From NCBI RefSeq assembly GCF_963855985.1, contig NW_026973570.1, positions 1 through 64,000 of the forward strand: a stretch of DNA of 64,000 bases, read 5' to 3'. The notes under the pieces were generated by a model. It searched no databases. It saw only the letters and a program-made list of their open reading frames with translations, and was not told the DNA's origin. This DNA is from Ostrinia nubilalis (lineage: Eukaryota > Arthropoda > Insecta > Lepidoptera > Crambidae). The position numbers and the translations under genes are program-made. Positions 46,674 to 57,261 of this stretch are shown piece after piece (position 1 is the first letter of the stretch; each line of letters starts with the position of its first letter).

Positions 46674-47445
46674 AATAGTAGACAATCTTCTAACTTAAAA
46701 CTGTGTCTACCTGAAGATAAACGTTAGCGCTAGTTACATCATGTAATTTGTCAAAATGGCAATATCGCAATTTGAGATTCATTCTCGCTTCAGAGAGTAT
46801 TTATGGGCTTCCATCCTATCAAGAGCTTCTGGAAACAAAAAAAACTTGTTATCCTTCAGAGAGAGACGATATTTGTGTGAGTTATCAATGATGGACATAT
46901 TGTAAATTGGGCAACCTCTCGTATAAGCTACTTTTTGACGGCCAGCGGACCTATACATACAACGTTGTATTAAGTATTTCCCTTAATTTTTTATTTTATT
47001 TTATTAAAAGCTGATGCATACGAGCGCGCACGAGTGCGAGTCGTTGTTATGTGTCATCAAAGGTGTCCCTTATACACCATATTGTAATTTTGGCAATTAT
47101 TCGTGGAAATATTTAATATAAAAAAATCGATTTTTCAACCCTCGATAACTCAAAAGTACGCAAAGATAAGTGACAAGTATCTTCGCATGAAATACTCAGA
47201 ATCACTTGTTTTATAACATGTGTGATCGGCATCTTGACATCGTTTAAGAATTTCGAAAAAATTACAGAAACGTAATTTCTTCCATACAAAAAATATCTGT
47301 ATATTTTTTTTTACTACGAAATAGACGTCGTAGGATTGTAATATTTTTTTGCCTTATTAGTTATCATAGCAGTAACCATCAAAAAAAATTTCGTGCTTCT
47401 AGCATCAATGTCCATGTTTTATTAAATCGGGACCACCGTGCGACG

Positions 47446-49662
47446 TGGCGCATTTTAGAGTTTGACGTAACAGCTCGCGAACCGAACGTAAAGCAGCTCG
47501 CCGTACACCTTGAGGGCCAACAATCCATCTTTTTCAAGCCGGGAACCGAAGCAGATGCCGCGCGCCGCGCTCATTCGGACTTAATAACTTATTTTAAAAG
47601 GCCTCTCGGTGAACAGTTTGATAACATAACGTACTTAGATTTTTACGAGCGGTTTATTGTACATTCACGACGTCCCACCACAAAAAATGTAGAAATCTAT
47701 GAATTAAGTAACAATAAATTTTTGACCAGACGGCAAAGGGGCGAATTAGTATCGCGTTTATTCTGGGTCGCGCCAAACAGAGGTGAATTATTTTACTTGC
47801 GTCTACTTTTAGCGTCTCAGCCGTGTCGTAGTTACGACGATTTATATAAACTTGGTGGTCCTTTGTGCAAAACTTTCCAGGAAGCTGCGAAAGCTCTCGG
47901 GATCGCGGACGACGAAGCGGAGTATGAGATTGCTATGCAGGAAGCATCTACATTTTTGACTGGACCACGGCTGCGTAGCTTTTTCGTACTCTTAGCTGTG
48001 AACGGGGTTAGGGTCGTTTCTTTGTGGGATAAGTACAAACATTTAATTGGTCAGGATTTTTTGCAGCGTTTATCCGATGACGCAGAAAAAGCGTACAAAC
48101 TTTGTCTCGTCCAAATCGACCGGTTATTGCGTAAACATGGGACATCCCTTGTCGAGCAAGGGTTACCGGACGTTATAGACGATTCGACCGAAGTAGGCCG
48201 CGAGCGCGTCGAATATAATCGCGACGAGTTAAACACGTTCGTGAGTAGCTGGCTACCAAAATTATCCCCCGACCAAAACCTCGTGTTTAGTTATATTCAC
48301 ACTCTCCTGAGTGACAGCGAGTTCCGAAACTCTAACAATACTGCCATTTTTATTGACGGGCCTGCCGGAACAGGTAAAACTTTGCTTTTAAATGTAATTA
48401 CTGCACACGCACGCGGAAATTCAGGAATTGTCTTGTGTACGGCGAGTTCAGGTATCGCGGCGCAAAATTACGTAGGCGGCATTACGGCACATAGCATGTT
48501 TAAATTCCCCCTCAACCCCGTAGATGATCTTGGTTACTGGAGCATTACCAATGGTTCGCAGCGCGCTGAGCTTGTTCGACAAGCTGACGTTATTATTTAC
48601 GACGAAGCCCCTATGGCTCACAAATATTTAATTCACCTGCTTGATAGGTCTCTCCGCGATTTGATGAAGTGTAACAGGCTTTTTGGTGGGAAAATCGTAA
48701 TTTTCGCAGGAGATTTCCGTCAGATACCTCCTGTCGTAGTAAAAGCTAAAAGTAACTCTGACGTAATCAATTGTTCAGTCAAGTCCTCACCGATTTGGGA
48801 ACAAATTAAAATTTTCAACTTGAGCACTTCCCAACGTAACAGAGACGACCCAGAGTATTCTGACTTTTTATTAAAACTGGGATCGAATCAATTGCCGGTT
48901 CAAACAGTAAAGGTAAATCGTTCAATTTTAAATTTAGTAGATTTAACTTCCCACCTTTCTTATGTTACAGATTTGAACGATTTAATAGATTTTGTTTTTT
49001 CACATGTTGTCATTATTGAACCGGACACGTGTGCTGGTCGAGCAATACTCACCACACACAATCAAAACGTTAGGGAAATTAATTCCATAGTATTAGATAG
49101 AGTAGAGTCGGAACCGTTACACTTTTATTCAATCGATAAAGTCCTTTCCGATAACGCGGACGATATATTTTTAGGCGCGGACGCGTTAAATAAACTGCAG
49201 CCAAAGGGTGTTCCAGAACATGATCTAACACTAAAAGTAGGATGCGTGTGCATGATAATCCGCAATCTTAGTTTTTCAGACCGACTGGTCAATGGCACAA
49301 AAGTTATCGTCGTGAAAACTACGCCGCGCATTATAACCGTTCGCAAGCCAGGCGAAACAAACGAATTTTTGATTCCGCGTATCTTGTTTAAAGCTCCAAT
49401 CGAACCGGACAGCCCCATCGAAATGACGCGACGGCAATTCCCCTTAGCTCTGTGTTATGGCATGACTGTTCATAAGAGTCAGGGGCAGACTATAAATCGG
49501 GTAGGCGTAGACTTGCGGTCGGACGTGTTCAGTCATGGCCAATTGTACGTAGCGTTAGGTCGGGTCCAAGAAAAATCGGATATCAAAATTTTAGTTTCGC
49601 GCGATAAATTAGTCGACGATAAACTTTTGCTTAATAATGTAGTGTACCCGCAGCTTCTTTAG
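47446..49662 (+). CDS. Helitron RepHel protein, C-terminal part: Pif1-like helicase
   Basis: The frame resumes directly after the CGACG duplication and stays in phase with 41827-45066, so the two pieces were one protein of about 1,820 residues before the insertion. The first ATG of this piece is 47722. From that Met: Walker A GPAGTGKT (213-220), a CTASSGIAAQ block (239-248), Walker B-like IIYDEAP (291-297), FAGDFRQIPPV (328-338) and VHKSQGQT (about 583-590), the SF1 Pif1/RecD2-type motif series. The helicase unwinds DNA during rolling-circle transposition in the nucleus. All key residues look intact. The stop is at 49660-49662. Confidence 0.93.
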   Translation, partial: WRILEFDVTAREPNVKQLAVHLEGQQSIFFKPGTEADAARRAHSDLITYFKRPLGEQFDNITYLDFYERFIVHSRRPTTKNVEIYELSNNKFLTRRQRGELVSRLFWVAPNRGELFYLRLLLASQPCRSYDDLYKLGGPLCKTFQEAAKALGIADDEAEYEIAMQEASTFLTGPRLRSFFVLLAVNGVRVVSLWDKYKHLIGQDFLQRLSDDAEKAYKLCLVQIDRLLRKHGTSLVEQGLPDVIDDSTEVGRERVEYNRDELNTFVSSWLPKLSPDQNLVFSYIHTLLSDSEFRNSNNTAIFIDGPAGTGKTLLLNVITAHARGNSGIVLCTASSGIAAQNYVGGITAHSMFKFPLNPVDDLGYWSITNGSQRAELVRQADVIIYDEAPMAHKYLIHLLDRSLRDLMKCNRLFGGKIVIFAGDFRQIPPVVVKAKSNSDVINCSVKSSPIWEQIKIFNLSTSQRNRDDPEYSDFLLKLGSNQLPVQTVKVNRSILNLVDLTSHLSYVTDLNDLIDFVFSHVVIIEPDTCAGRAILTTHNQNVREINSIVLDRVESEPLHFYSIDKVLSDNADDIFLGADALNKLQPKGVPEHDLTLKVGCVCMIIRNLSFSDRLVNGTKVIVVKTTPRIITVRKPGETNEFLIPRILFKAPIEPDSPIEMTRRQFPLALCYGMTVHKSQGQTINRVGVDLRSDVFSHGQLYVALGRVQEKSDIKILVSRDKLVDDKLLLNNVVYPQLL

Positions 49663-49839
49663 ATTACTTTTTTTTATATATTTTTTTATTTTTACGCAGT
49701 TTCTCGGAAAGTGTAAATATAATTCACCTCATCAATCAATTGACAATTCTTTTGTGTAAATATATTTTAAAATCAATTAAAATCAAGCTGACACGCCTAT
49801 ACACGTGCATTATTTATTTATTTTTGCTTTTTTATACTC

Positions 49840-50822
49840 ATTTCGCATGAATTCAAAATTTGGTGGTTTTTGTTTGGGCATGTTGGTTTTGTGTATATGA
49901 GTTATGCGTGTGTGGTGGTGTGAGTGGAGATAGTGAAGTATCGGGGGAATGGGCTATGTTAAATATCATCTCTACACTGTAGGGGTGGATCGGTATAGCG
50001 TCGTCACTTGGAGTATAAATCCATTTACATTGGTGTTTGATTTTAGAATAGGAGCTTTCTCGGTCAACCAAATTGAAGAAGAGATGTTATGATATCACTG
50101 AAGGGCGAACTGAAGGATAGACGTGGACGACTGTTGGGGGGACACGCCAGCCTGTGGGCTGATGTTGCTGATGCTGTGGGAAACACCGGCGGACGTCTTG
50201 GGGAAGGTAACGACATCGAAGCGAAGAGTGTGGAGTTCGACAGCCGCATAGCTGCGGGCGTGAAGTTGAGGGGGAAGAGACCGGAGAGAAGATGCAGGGG
50301 TGACGAATCAAGGTAAGGTTAATAACCGCTTGATAATGTCCCACTTGTGCCAATTGAATGCCTTAGCGTCGACGGAATGTCAGGAAGTCTAGGTACAAGT
50401 ACGAGTATGCCAATATAACAAACATATGCATGGTTCCGGAGGCAATGAGCAATGGGTGTGTTGATTTTTTGTTAGTTATATGCCGTTTTAAGTGTAACTG
50501 AACGGAATTGTTCTTACCAGCATATAATGGATATCGTATAATTGTCATTTTGTAAAAGTAAGCTTCAACCAAACCAACGCGTGCAAATCACCATCGCCGA
50601 CGCGATCACAGGCGAATGACAGGTCGCACGACCAGTCATTGGCTTATGATCGCGCCGGCGATGGCAATCTGCACGCGTTGGTTTGGTTGAAGCTGAAATA
50701 ATGTACAGGGGTAGCCTTTTTTTTCGCATTACTTGAATAAGCAATGCACGCTGCGTCGTAGGTTACACTGAAGAACATAAATAGGTACTTTTATAGATAT
50801 ATAAAGTGCTTTAAACGGTTAT
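49840..50822 (-). repeat. Inverted copy X1 of an unknown ~0.8-1-kb sequence
   Basis: The reverse complement of this stretch aligns colinearly with 60150-60975. Shared pieces include TTTACAAAATGACAATTATACGA, CATACTCGTACTTGTACCT, TCCGTCGACGCT, ACTCTTCGCTTCGATG and CAAATTTTG-ATTCAT. It contains a MITE (50567-50692) that X2 lacks. Short ORFs exist but do not agree between copies, so I see no supported gene. Confidence 0.75.
50567..50692. mobile_element. 126-bp palindromic MITE in X1
   Basis: GCTTCAACCAAACCAACGCG and CGCGTTGGTTTGGTTGAAGC form the ends, and inner parts also pair (CATCGCC../..GGCGATGG). The matching site in X2 (near 60275) is empty, which shows it is an insertion. The ends share CAAACCAACGCG with 10211-10452. 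Confidence 0.8.
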
Positions 50823-50836
50823 GTGGAGAGTAGGTT

Positions 50837-50935
50837 TTCGAGGGAGCACATATAATATTTGAACCCATGCAATGACCGTGACGTAATGAATATGTCCGTT
50901 TGTTTCTTGCTATCTAAACCGCGGTTTTCCGATTT
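50837..50935 (+). pseudogene. Decayed Helitron Rep fragment
   Basis: 50840-50872 matches 43676-43710 (ATATTTGAACCCA). 50884-50935 matches about 43960-44010 (GTCCGTTTGTTTCTTGCTATCTAAACCGCGGTTTTC versus the intact copy), with about 270 bp deleted between. It is on the same strand as the intact Helitron. Confidence 0.7.
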
Positions 50936-50961
50936 TTTTTATATTGTATGTAAAAAAATAC

Positions 50962-51120
50962 AGTTGGCTTTAGGGATGGCCAAGGGGCCACTCCCGCCGC
51001 AACTTGACCTATTTTTAATATATATTGCATAATATAATACTATGTTGCATAAATTAATATCATAAATTAGTAATAAAACATTATGACAATAAAGTGATCC
51101 CCTCCATTGTCAAGATTATC
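50962..51120 (+). repeat. GC-rich motif shared with 25.9 kb and 56.2 kb
   Basis: GGATGGCCAAGGGGCCACTCCCGCCGCAACTTGACCTATTTT matches 25935-25985 (GGGGTGGCCCAAGGGCCACC..CCGCCGCACC) and, inverted, 56148-56200 (AATAGGTTAAGGTGCGGCG). It borders the satellite array on the left. Confidence 0.6.
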
Positions 51121-51124
51121 TTCA

Positions 51125-54100
51125 GTCTGAATTGTTATTTTTATTAAATTAAAAAGAAAGATTTTGAATTTGTCATTCTCACTAAAATGTCTCTAAAATA
51201 TGATCGAGTGAAGCGATGGCTGGCTCATCCGTCATGTCTGTGAACAGGCGCTGCCTTCGGGGACTGGTCAAACCAAGTTGTCCAGATTTTTACGCTTTTA
51301 ATTTTGGATGGGGTGATGTTATAGCATTACTTTGCCATAGTTCCCATAGATAGTCAAAAATATTTTTGGTTACTTTAGTGTCAAAACAGTCACATTATTG
51401 GTAATTACACATTACACGATTGAAAGGGATCCTCTTCAATCTTATTGTGTTTAAGTTTTTTCAGTCTGAAGTATTACTATCATTAGAATATGAAAAAAGA
51501 TGTCTTGGATTTGTCATTCTCACTAAAATGTCTCTGGGGTGGTGGCGTGGTGAGGCGGGTCGTTACATTCTCTAAAATATGATCGAGTGAAGCGATGGCT
51601 GGCTCATCCGTCATGTCTGTGAACAGGCGCTGCCTTCGGGGACTGGTCAAACCAAGTTGTCCAGATTTTTACGCTTTTAATTTTGGATGGGGTGATGTTA
51701 TAGCATTACTTTGCCACAGTTCCCATAGATGGTCAAAAATATTTTTGGTTACTTTAGTGTCAAAACAGTCACATTATTGGTAATTACACATTACACGATT
51801 GAAAGGGATCCTCTTCAATCTTATTGTGTTTAAGTTTTTTCAGTCTGAATTATTACTATCATTAGAGTATGAAAAAAGATATCTTGGATTTGTCATTCTC
51901 ACTAAAATGTCTCTGGGGTGGTGGCGTGGTGAGGCGGGTCGTTACATTCTCTAAAATATGATCGAGTGAAGCGATGGCTGGCTCATCCGTCATGTCTGTG
52001 AACAGGCGCTGCCTTCGGGGACTGGTCAAACCAAGTTGTCCAGATTCCTATGCTTTTAATTTTTAATAGGGTGATGTTATAATATTACTTTGCCACAGTT
52101 CCCATAGATAGTCAAAAATATTTTTGGTTACTTTAGTGTCAAAACAGTCACATTATTGGTCATAACACATTACACGATTGAAAGGGATCCTCTTCAATCT
52201 TATTGTGTTTAAGTTTTTTCAGTCTGAAGTATTACTATCATTAGAATATGAAAAAAGATGTCTTGGATTTGTCATTCTCACTAAAATGTCTCTGGGGTGG
52301 TGGCGTGGTGAGGCGGGTCGTTACATTCTCTAAAATATGATCGAGTGAAGCGATGGCTGGCTCATCCGTCATGTCTGTGAACAGGCGCTGCCTTCGGGGA
52401 CTGGTCAAACCAAGTTGTCCAGATTTTTACGCTTTTAATTTTGGATGGGGTGATGTTATAGCATTACTTTGCCACAGTTCCCATAGATGGTCAAAAATAT
52501 TTTTGGTTACTTTAGTGTCAAAACAGTCACATTATTGGTAATTACACATTACACGATTGAAAGGGATCCTCTTCAATCTTATTGTGTTTAAGTTTTTTCA
52601 GTCTGAATTATTACTATCATTAGAATATGAAAAAAGATATCTTGGATTTGTCATTCTCACTAAAATGTCTCTGGGGTGGTGGCGTGGTGAGGCGGGTCGT
52701 TACATTCTCTAAAATATGATCGAGTGAAGCGATGGCTGGCTCATCCGTCATGTCTGTGAACAGGCGCTGCCTTCGGGGACTGGTCAAACCAAGTTGTCCA
52801 GATTTTTACGCTTTTAATTTTGGATGGGGTGATGTTATAGTATTACTTTGCCACAGTTCCCATAGATAGTCAAAAATATTTTTGGTTACTTTAGTGTCAA
52901 AACAGTCACATTATTGGTAATAACACATTACACGATTGGAAGGGATCCTCTTCAATCTTATTGTGTTTGAGTTTTTTCAGTCTGAATTATTACTATCATT
53001 AGAGTATGAACAAAGATATCTTGGATTTGTCATTCTCACTAAAATGTCTTTGGGGTGGTGGCGTGGTGAGGCGGGTCGTTACATTCTCTAAAATATGATC
53101 GAGTGAAGCGATGGCTGGCTCATCCGTCATGTCTGTGAACAGGCGCTGCCTTCGGGGACTGGTCAAACCAAGTTGTCCAGATTTTTACGCTTTTAATTTT
53201 GGATGGGGTGATGTTATAGCATTACTTTGCCACAGTTCCCATAGATGGTCAAAAATATTTTTGGTTACTTTAGTGTCAAAACAGTCACATTATTGGTAAT
53301 TACACATTACACGATTGAAAGGGATCCTCTTCAATCTTATTGTGTTTAAGTTTTTTCAGTCTGAATTATTACTATCATTAGAATATGAAAAAAGATATCT
53401 TGGATTTGTCATTCTCACTAAAATGGCTCTGGGGTGGTGGCGTGGTGAGGCGGGTCGTTACATTCTCTAAAATATGATCGAGTGAAGCGATGGCTGGCTC
53501 ATCCGTCATGTCTGTGAACAGGCGCTGCCTTCGGGGACTGGTCAAACCAAGTTGTCCAGATTTTTACGCTTTTAATTTTGGATGGGGTGATGTTATAGCA
53601 TTACTTTGCCACAGTTCCCATAGATAGTCAAAAATATTTTTGGTTACTTTAGTGTCAAAACAGTCACATTATTGGTAATAACACATTACACGATTGGAAG
53701 GGATCCTCTTCAATCTTATTGTGTTTAAGTTTTTTCAGTCTGAATTATTACTATCATTAGAATATGAAAAAAGATATCTTGGATTTGTCATTCTCACTAA
53801 AATGGCTCTGGGGTGGTGGCGTGGTGAGGCGGGTCGTTACATTCTCTAAAATATGATCGAGTGAAGCGATGGCTGGCTCATCCGTCATGTCTGTGAACAG
53901 GCGCTGCCTTCGGGGACTGGTCAAACCAAGTTGTCCAGATTTTTACGCTTTTAATTTTGGATGGGGTGATGTTATAGTATTACTTTGCCACAGTTCCCAT
54001 AGATAGTCAAAAATATTTTTGGTTACTTTAGTGTCAAAACAGTCACATTATTGGTAATAACACATTACACGATTGGAAGGGATCCTCTTCAATCTTATTG

Positions 54101-56095
54101 TGTTTGAGTTTTTTCAGTCTGAATTATTACTATCATTAGAATATGAAAAAAGATATCTTGGATTTGTCATTCTCACTAAAATGGCTCTGGGGTGGTGGCG
54201 TGGTGAGGCGGGTCGTTACATTCTCTAAAATATGATCGAGTGAAGCGATGGCTGGCTCATCCGTCATGTCTGTGAACAGGCGCTGCCTTCGGGGACTGGT
54301 CAAACCAAGTTGTCCAGATTCCTATGCTTTTAATTTTTAATAGGGTGATGTTATAATATTACTTTGCCACAGTTCCCATAGATAGTCAAAAATATTTTTG
54401 GTTACTTTAGTGTCAAAACAGTCACATTATTGGTAATAAAACATTACACGATTGGAAGGGATCCTCTTCAATCTTATTGTGTTTAAGTTTTTTCAGTCTG
54501 AATTATTACTATCATTAGAATATGAAAAAAGATATCTTGGATTTGTCATTCTCACTAAAATGGCTCTGGGGTGGTGGCGTGGTGAGGCGGGTCGTTACAT
54601 TCTCTAAAATATGATCGAGTGAAGCGATGGCTGGCTCATCCGTCATGTCTGTGAACAGGCGCTGCCTTCGGGGACTGGTCAAACCAAGTTGTCCAGATTT
54701 TTACGCTTTTAATTTTGGATGGGGTGATGTTATAGCATTACTTTGCCACAGTTCCCATAGATAGTCAAAAATATTTTTGGTTACTTTAGTGTCAAAACAG
54801 TCACATTATTGGTAATAAAACATTACACGATTGGAAGGGATCCTCTTCAATCTTATTGTGTTTAAGTTTTTTCAGTCTGAATTATTACTATCATTAGAAT
54901 ATGAAAAAAGATATCTTGGATTTGTCATTCTCACTAAAATGGCTCTGGGGTGGTGGCGTGGTGAGGCGGGTCGTTACATTCTCTAAAATATGATCGAGTG
55001 AAGCGATGGCTGGCTCATCCGTCATGTCTGTGAACAGGCGCTGCCTTCGGGGACTGGTCAAACCAAGTTGTCCAGATTTTTACGCTTTTAATTTTGGATG
55101 GGGTGATGTTATAGTATTACTTTGCCACAGTTCCCATAGATAGTCAAAAATATTTTTGGTTACTTTAGTGTCAAAACAGTCACATTATTGGTAATAACAC
55201 ATTACACGATTGGAAGGGATCCTCTTCAATCTTATTGTGTTTGAGTTTTTTCAGTCTGAATTATTACTATCATTAGAATATGAAAAAAGATATCTTGGAT
55301 TTGTCATTCTCACTAAAATGGCTCTGGGGTGGTGGCGTGGTGAGGCGGGTCGTTACATTCTCTAAAATATGATCGAGTGAAGCGATGGCTGGCTCATCCG
55401 TCATGTCTGTGAACAGGCGCTGCCTTCGGGGACTGGTCAAACCAAGTTGTCCAGATTCCTATGCTTTTAATTTTTAATAGGGTGATGTTATAATATTACT
55501 TTGCCACAGTTCCCATAGATAGTCAAAAATATTTTTGGTTACTTTAGTGTTAAAACAGTCACATTATTGGTCATAACACATTACACGATTGAAAGGGATC
55601 CTCTTCAATCTTATTGTGTTTAAGTTTTTTCAGTCTGAAGTATTACTATCATTAGAATATGAAAAAAGATGTCTTGGATTTGTCATTCTCACTAAAATGT
55701 CTCTGGGGTGGTGGCGTGGTGAGGCGGGTCGTTACATTCTCTAAAATATGATCGAGTGAAGCGATGGCTGGCTCATCCGTCATGTCTGTGAACAGGCGCT
55801 GCCTTCGGGGACTGGTCAAACCAAGTTGTCCAGATTTTTACGCTTTTAATTTTGGATGGGGTGATGTTATAGCATTACTTTGCCACAGTTCCCATAGATA
55901 GTCAAAAATATTTTTGGTTACTTTAGTGTCAAAACAGTCACATTATTGGTAATAAAACATTACACGATTGGAAGGGATCCTCTTCAATCTTATTGTGTTT
56001 AAGTTTTTTCAGTCTGAATTATTACTATCATTAGAATATGAAAAAAGATATCTTGGATTTGTCATTCTCACTAAAATGTCTCTGGGGTGGTGGCA
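51125..56095 (+). repeat. Tandem satellite, ~13 copies of a 379-bp unit
   Basis: GCGATGGCTGGCTCATCCG recurs at about 51213, 51592, 51971, 52350, 52729, 53108, 53487, 53866, 54245, 54624, 55003, 55382 and 55761, always about 379 bp apart. The first copy is diverged at its left end and lacks a ~36-bp GGGGTGGTGGCGTGG insert. Two sequence variants alternate irregularly: TTTTTACGC..TTGGATGGGG versus TCCTATGC..TTTAATAGGG (the latter at about 52045, 54319 and 55457). Copies are otherwise very similar. No protein is supported. Confidence 0.95.
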
Positions 56096-56147
56096 TGGTT
56101 AACTAATATTAGTAATTTACCAGTATAATTTAAGTTAATGCAGTGTA

Positions 56148-56205
56148 ATAAATAGGTTAAGGTGCGGCGAGGCTGGCGCTCGGGCCCCTATGCCACCTTT
56201 TTTTT
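56148..56205 (-). repeat. Inverted GC-rich motif at the right border of the satellite
   Basis: AATAGGTTAAGGTGCGGCG followed by GCTCGGGCCCCTATGCC is the inverted counterpart of the motif at 50962-51020. The satellite is thus bracketed by related sequence in opposite orientation. Confidence 0.55.
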
Positions 56206-56660
56206 CAACCAACTTCAAAAAAAGGAGGAGGTTCTCAATTCGACTCGTATGTTTTTTTTTTCTATGTTTGTTACGCGATAACTTCGCCAATTATGAACCG
56301 ATTTGAACAAATATTTTTTCGGCGTATAGGTAATACCTCAAGGGTGGTCCCATTTAAATTTAATAATAAAAAAAATAACCCCCAAGGGTGGAAAATTGGG
56401 GATGAACTTTTTTATACGCAATATCTCCGCCGATTTTAAACCAATTTGAACGATAATTTTTTTGTTGAATAGGTATTATCAAAAGGATGGTTTCATGCAA
56501 ATTTAAAAACAATATTTCACCTCCAAGGGTGGAAAATTGGGGATGAACTTTTTTATACGCAATATCTCCGCCGATTATGAACCAATTTGAACGATTATTT
56601 TTTTGTTGAATAGGTATTATTTGTGTTCACGCATTTGAAGTCGGTTTTTTTTTAAAGTTA
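56206..56660 (+). mobile_element. Lepidopteran 'AACCAACTTCAAA..TTTGAAGTCGGTT' element, copy 1
   Basis: Starts CAACCAACTTCAAAAAAAGG and ends CATTTGAAGTCGGTTTTTT. Inside are GGAGGAGGTTCTCAATTCG, GATAACTTCGCCAATTATGA and repeated GGGTGGAAAATTGGGGATGA. I recognise it as a very common lepidopteran repeat; it is non-coding here. Confidence 0.75.
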
Positions 56661-56689
56661 TATTGATATTATTACATTTAGAAATAAAC

Positions 56690-56840
56690 ATTTCATAAAC
56701 TTATTTGTTACGATTTAATAGTAATCGCGTCGGTATCCTTCCGTTTGGCCAAATTACTTTTCGCCAAATTTCGCTTCGCAAACAACTTATCGCCAATGTT
56801 TCATTTCCCAAATAAACTTTTAGCAACTGTTACTTTTCAA
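56690..56840 (+). repeat. Degenerate 'TTTGGCCAAATT' short-repeat tract
   Basis: A run of GGCCAAATTACTTTTCGCCAAATTTCGC-type motifs, about 16-20 bp apart. The same type recurs at 58305-58430, so a single AT-rich element may have been split by the LINE and the repeat copy 2. Confidence 0.5.
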
Positions 56841-57250
56841 CCGACTTCAAAAAAGGAGGAGGTTCTCAATTCGACCCGTATGTTTTTTTTCTATGTTTGT
56901 TACGCGATAACTCCGCCAATTATGAACCGATTTGAACAAATCTTTTTTCGGCGTATAGGTAATACCTCAAGGGTGGTCCCATTTAAATTTAATAATAGAA
57001 AAAACAACCCCTAAGGGTGGAAAATTGGGGATGAACTTTTTTATACGCAATATCTCCGCCGATTATAAATCAATTTGAACAATTATTTTTTTGTTGAATT
57101 AGGTATTATCAAAAGGGTGGTTTCATGCGAATTTGAAGAAAATATTTCACCCCCAAGGGTGGAAAATTGGGGATGAACTTTTTTATACGCAATATTTTTA
57201 ATTTTTAGTTTTTTTTTGTGTTCACGCATTTGAAGTCGGTTTTATTTTTT
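56835..57250 (+). mobile_element. Lepidopteran 'AACCGACTTCAAA' element, copy 2
   Basis: CAACCGACTTCAAAAAAGGA at the left and GCATTTGAAGTCGGTTTT at the right. It is colinear with copy 1 but about 40 bp shorter. The two copies lie in the same orientation. Confidence 0.75.
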
Positions 57251-57261
57251 TTAAAGTTATT

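Larger units (their letters stand above)
45067..47440. mobile_element. Palindromic Transib-like element inside the Helitron gene
   Basis: CGACG is duplicated (45062-45066, 47441-47445). The left end is CACAGTGGTCCCGATTTAAT; the right end in reverse complement is CACGGTGGTCCCGATTTAAT. A 5-bp CGNCG-type target and CACxxTG ends are hallmarks of Transib, the family related to RAG1. The element is almost one long inverted repeat, with arms of about 1.1 kb and a loop at about 46145-46370. Each arm carries the same 98-aa ORF. No full transposase. Confidence 0.87.

Noticed and set aside
50064..50353. Pro/Ser-rich minus-strand ORFs in X1 and a similar-looking ORF in X2 (60468)
   Set aside because: They share some residues (FASM..SP) because the DNA is homologous, but frames and lengths differ between copies and both have disruptions.
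51595..53299. Identical 62-aa ORF in three satellite units
   Set aside because: Other units of the same array carry a stop at the TAGTC variant (for example 51345 and 53625), so the frame is not maintained; it is a satellite artefact.
51125..56095. Regularly spaced repeats suggesting a CRISPR-like array
   Set aside because: The whole 379-bp unit is repeated with no unique spacers; this is an ordinary tandem satellite in a eukaryotic genome.
56745..57014. 89-aa ORF beginning MAKLLFAKFRFANN
   Set aside because: Reads across the TTTGGCCAAA repeat tract and the AACCGACTTCAAA element; the sequence is explained by repeats.
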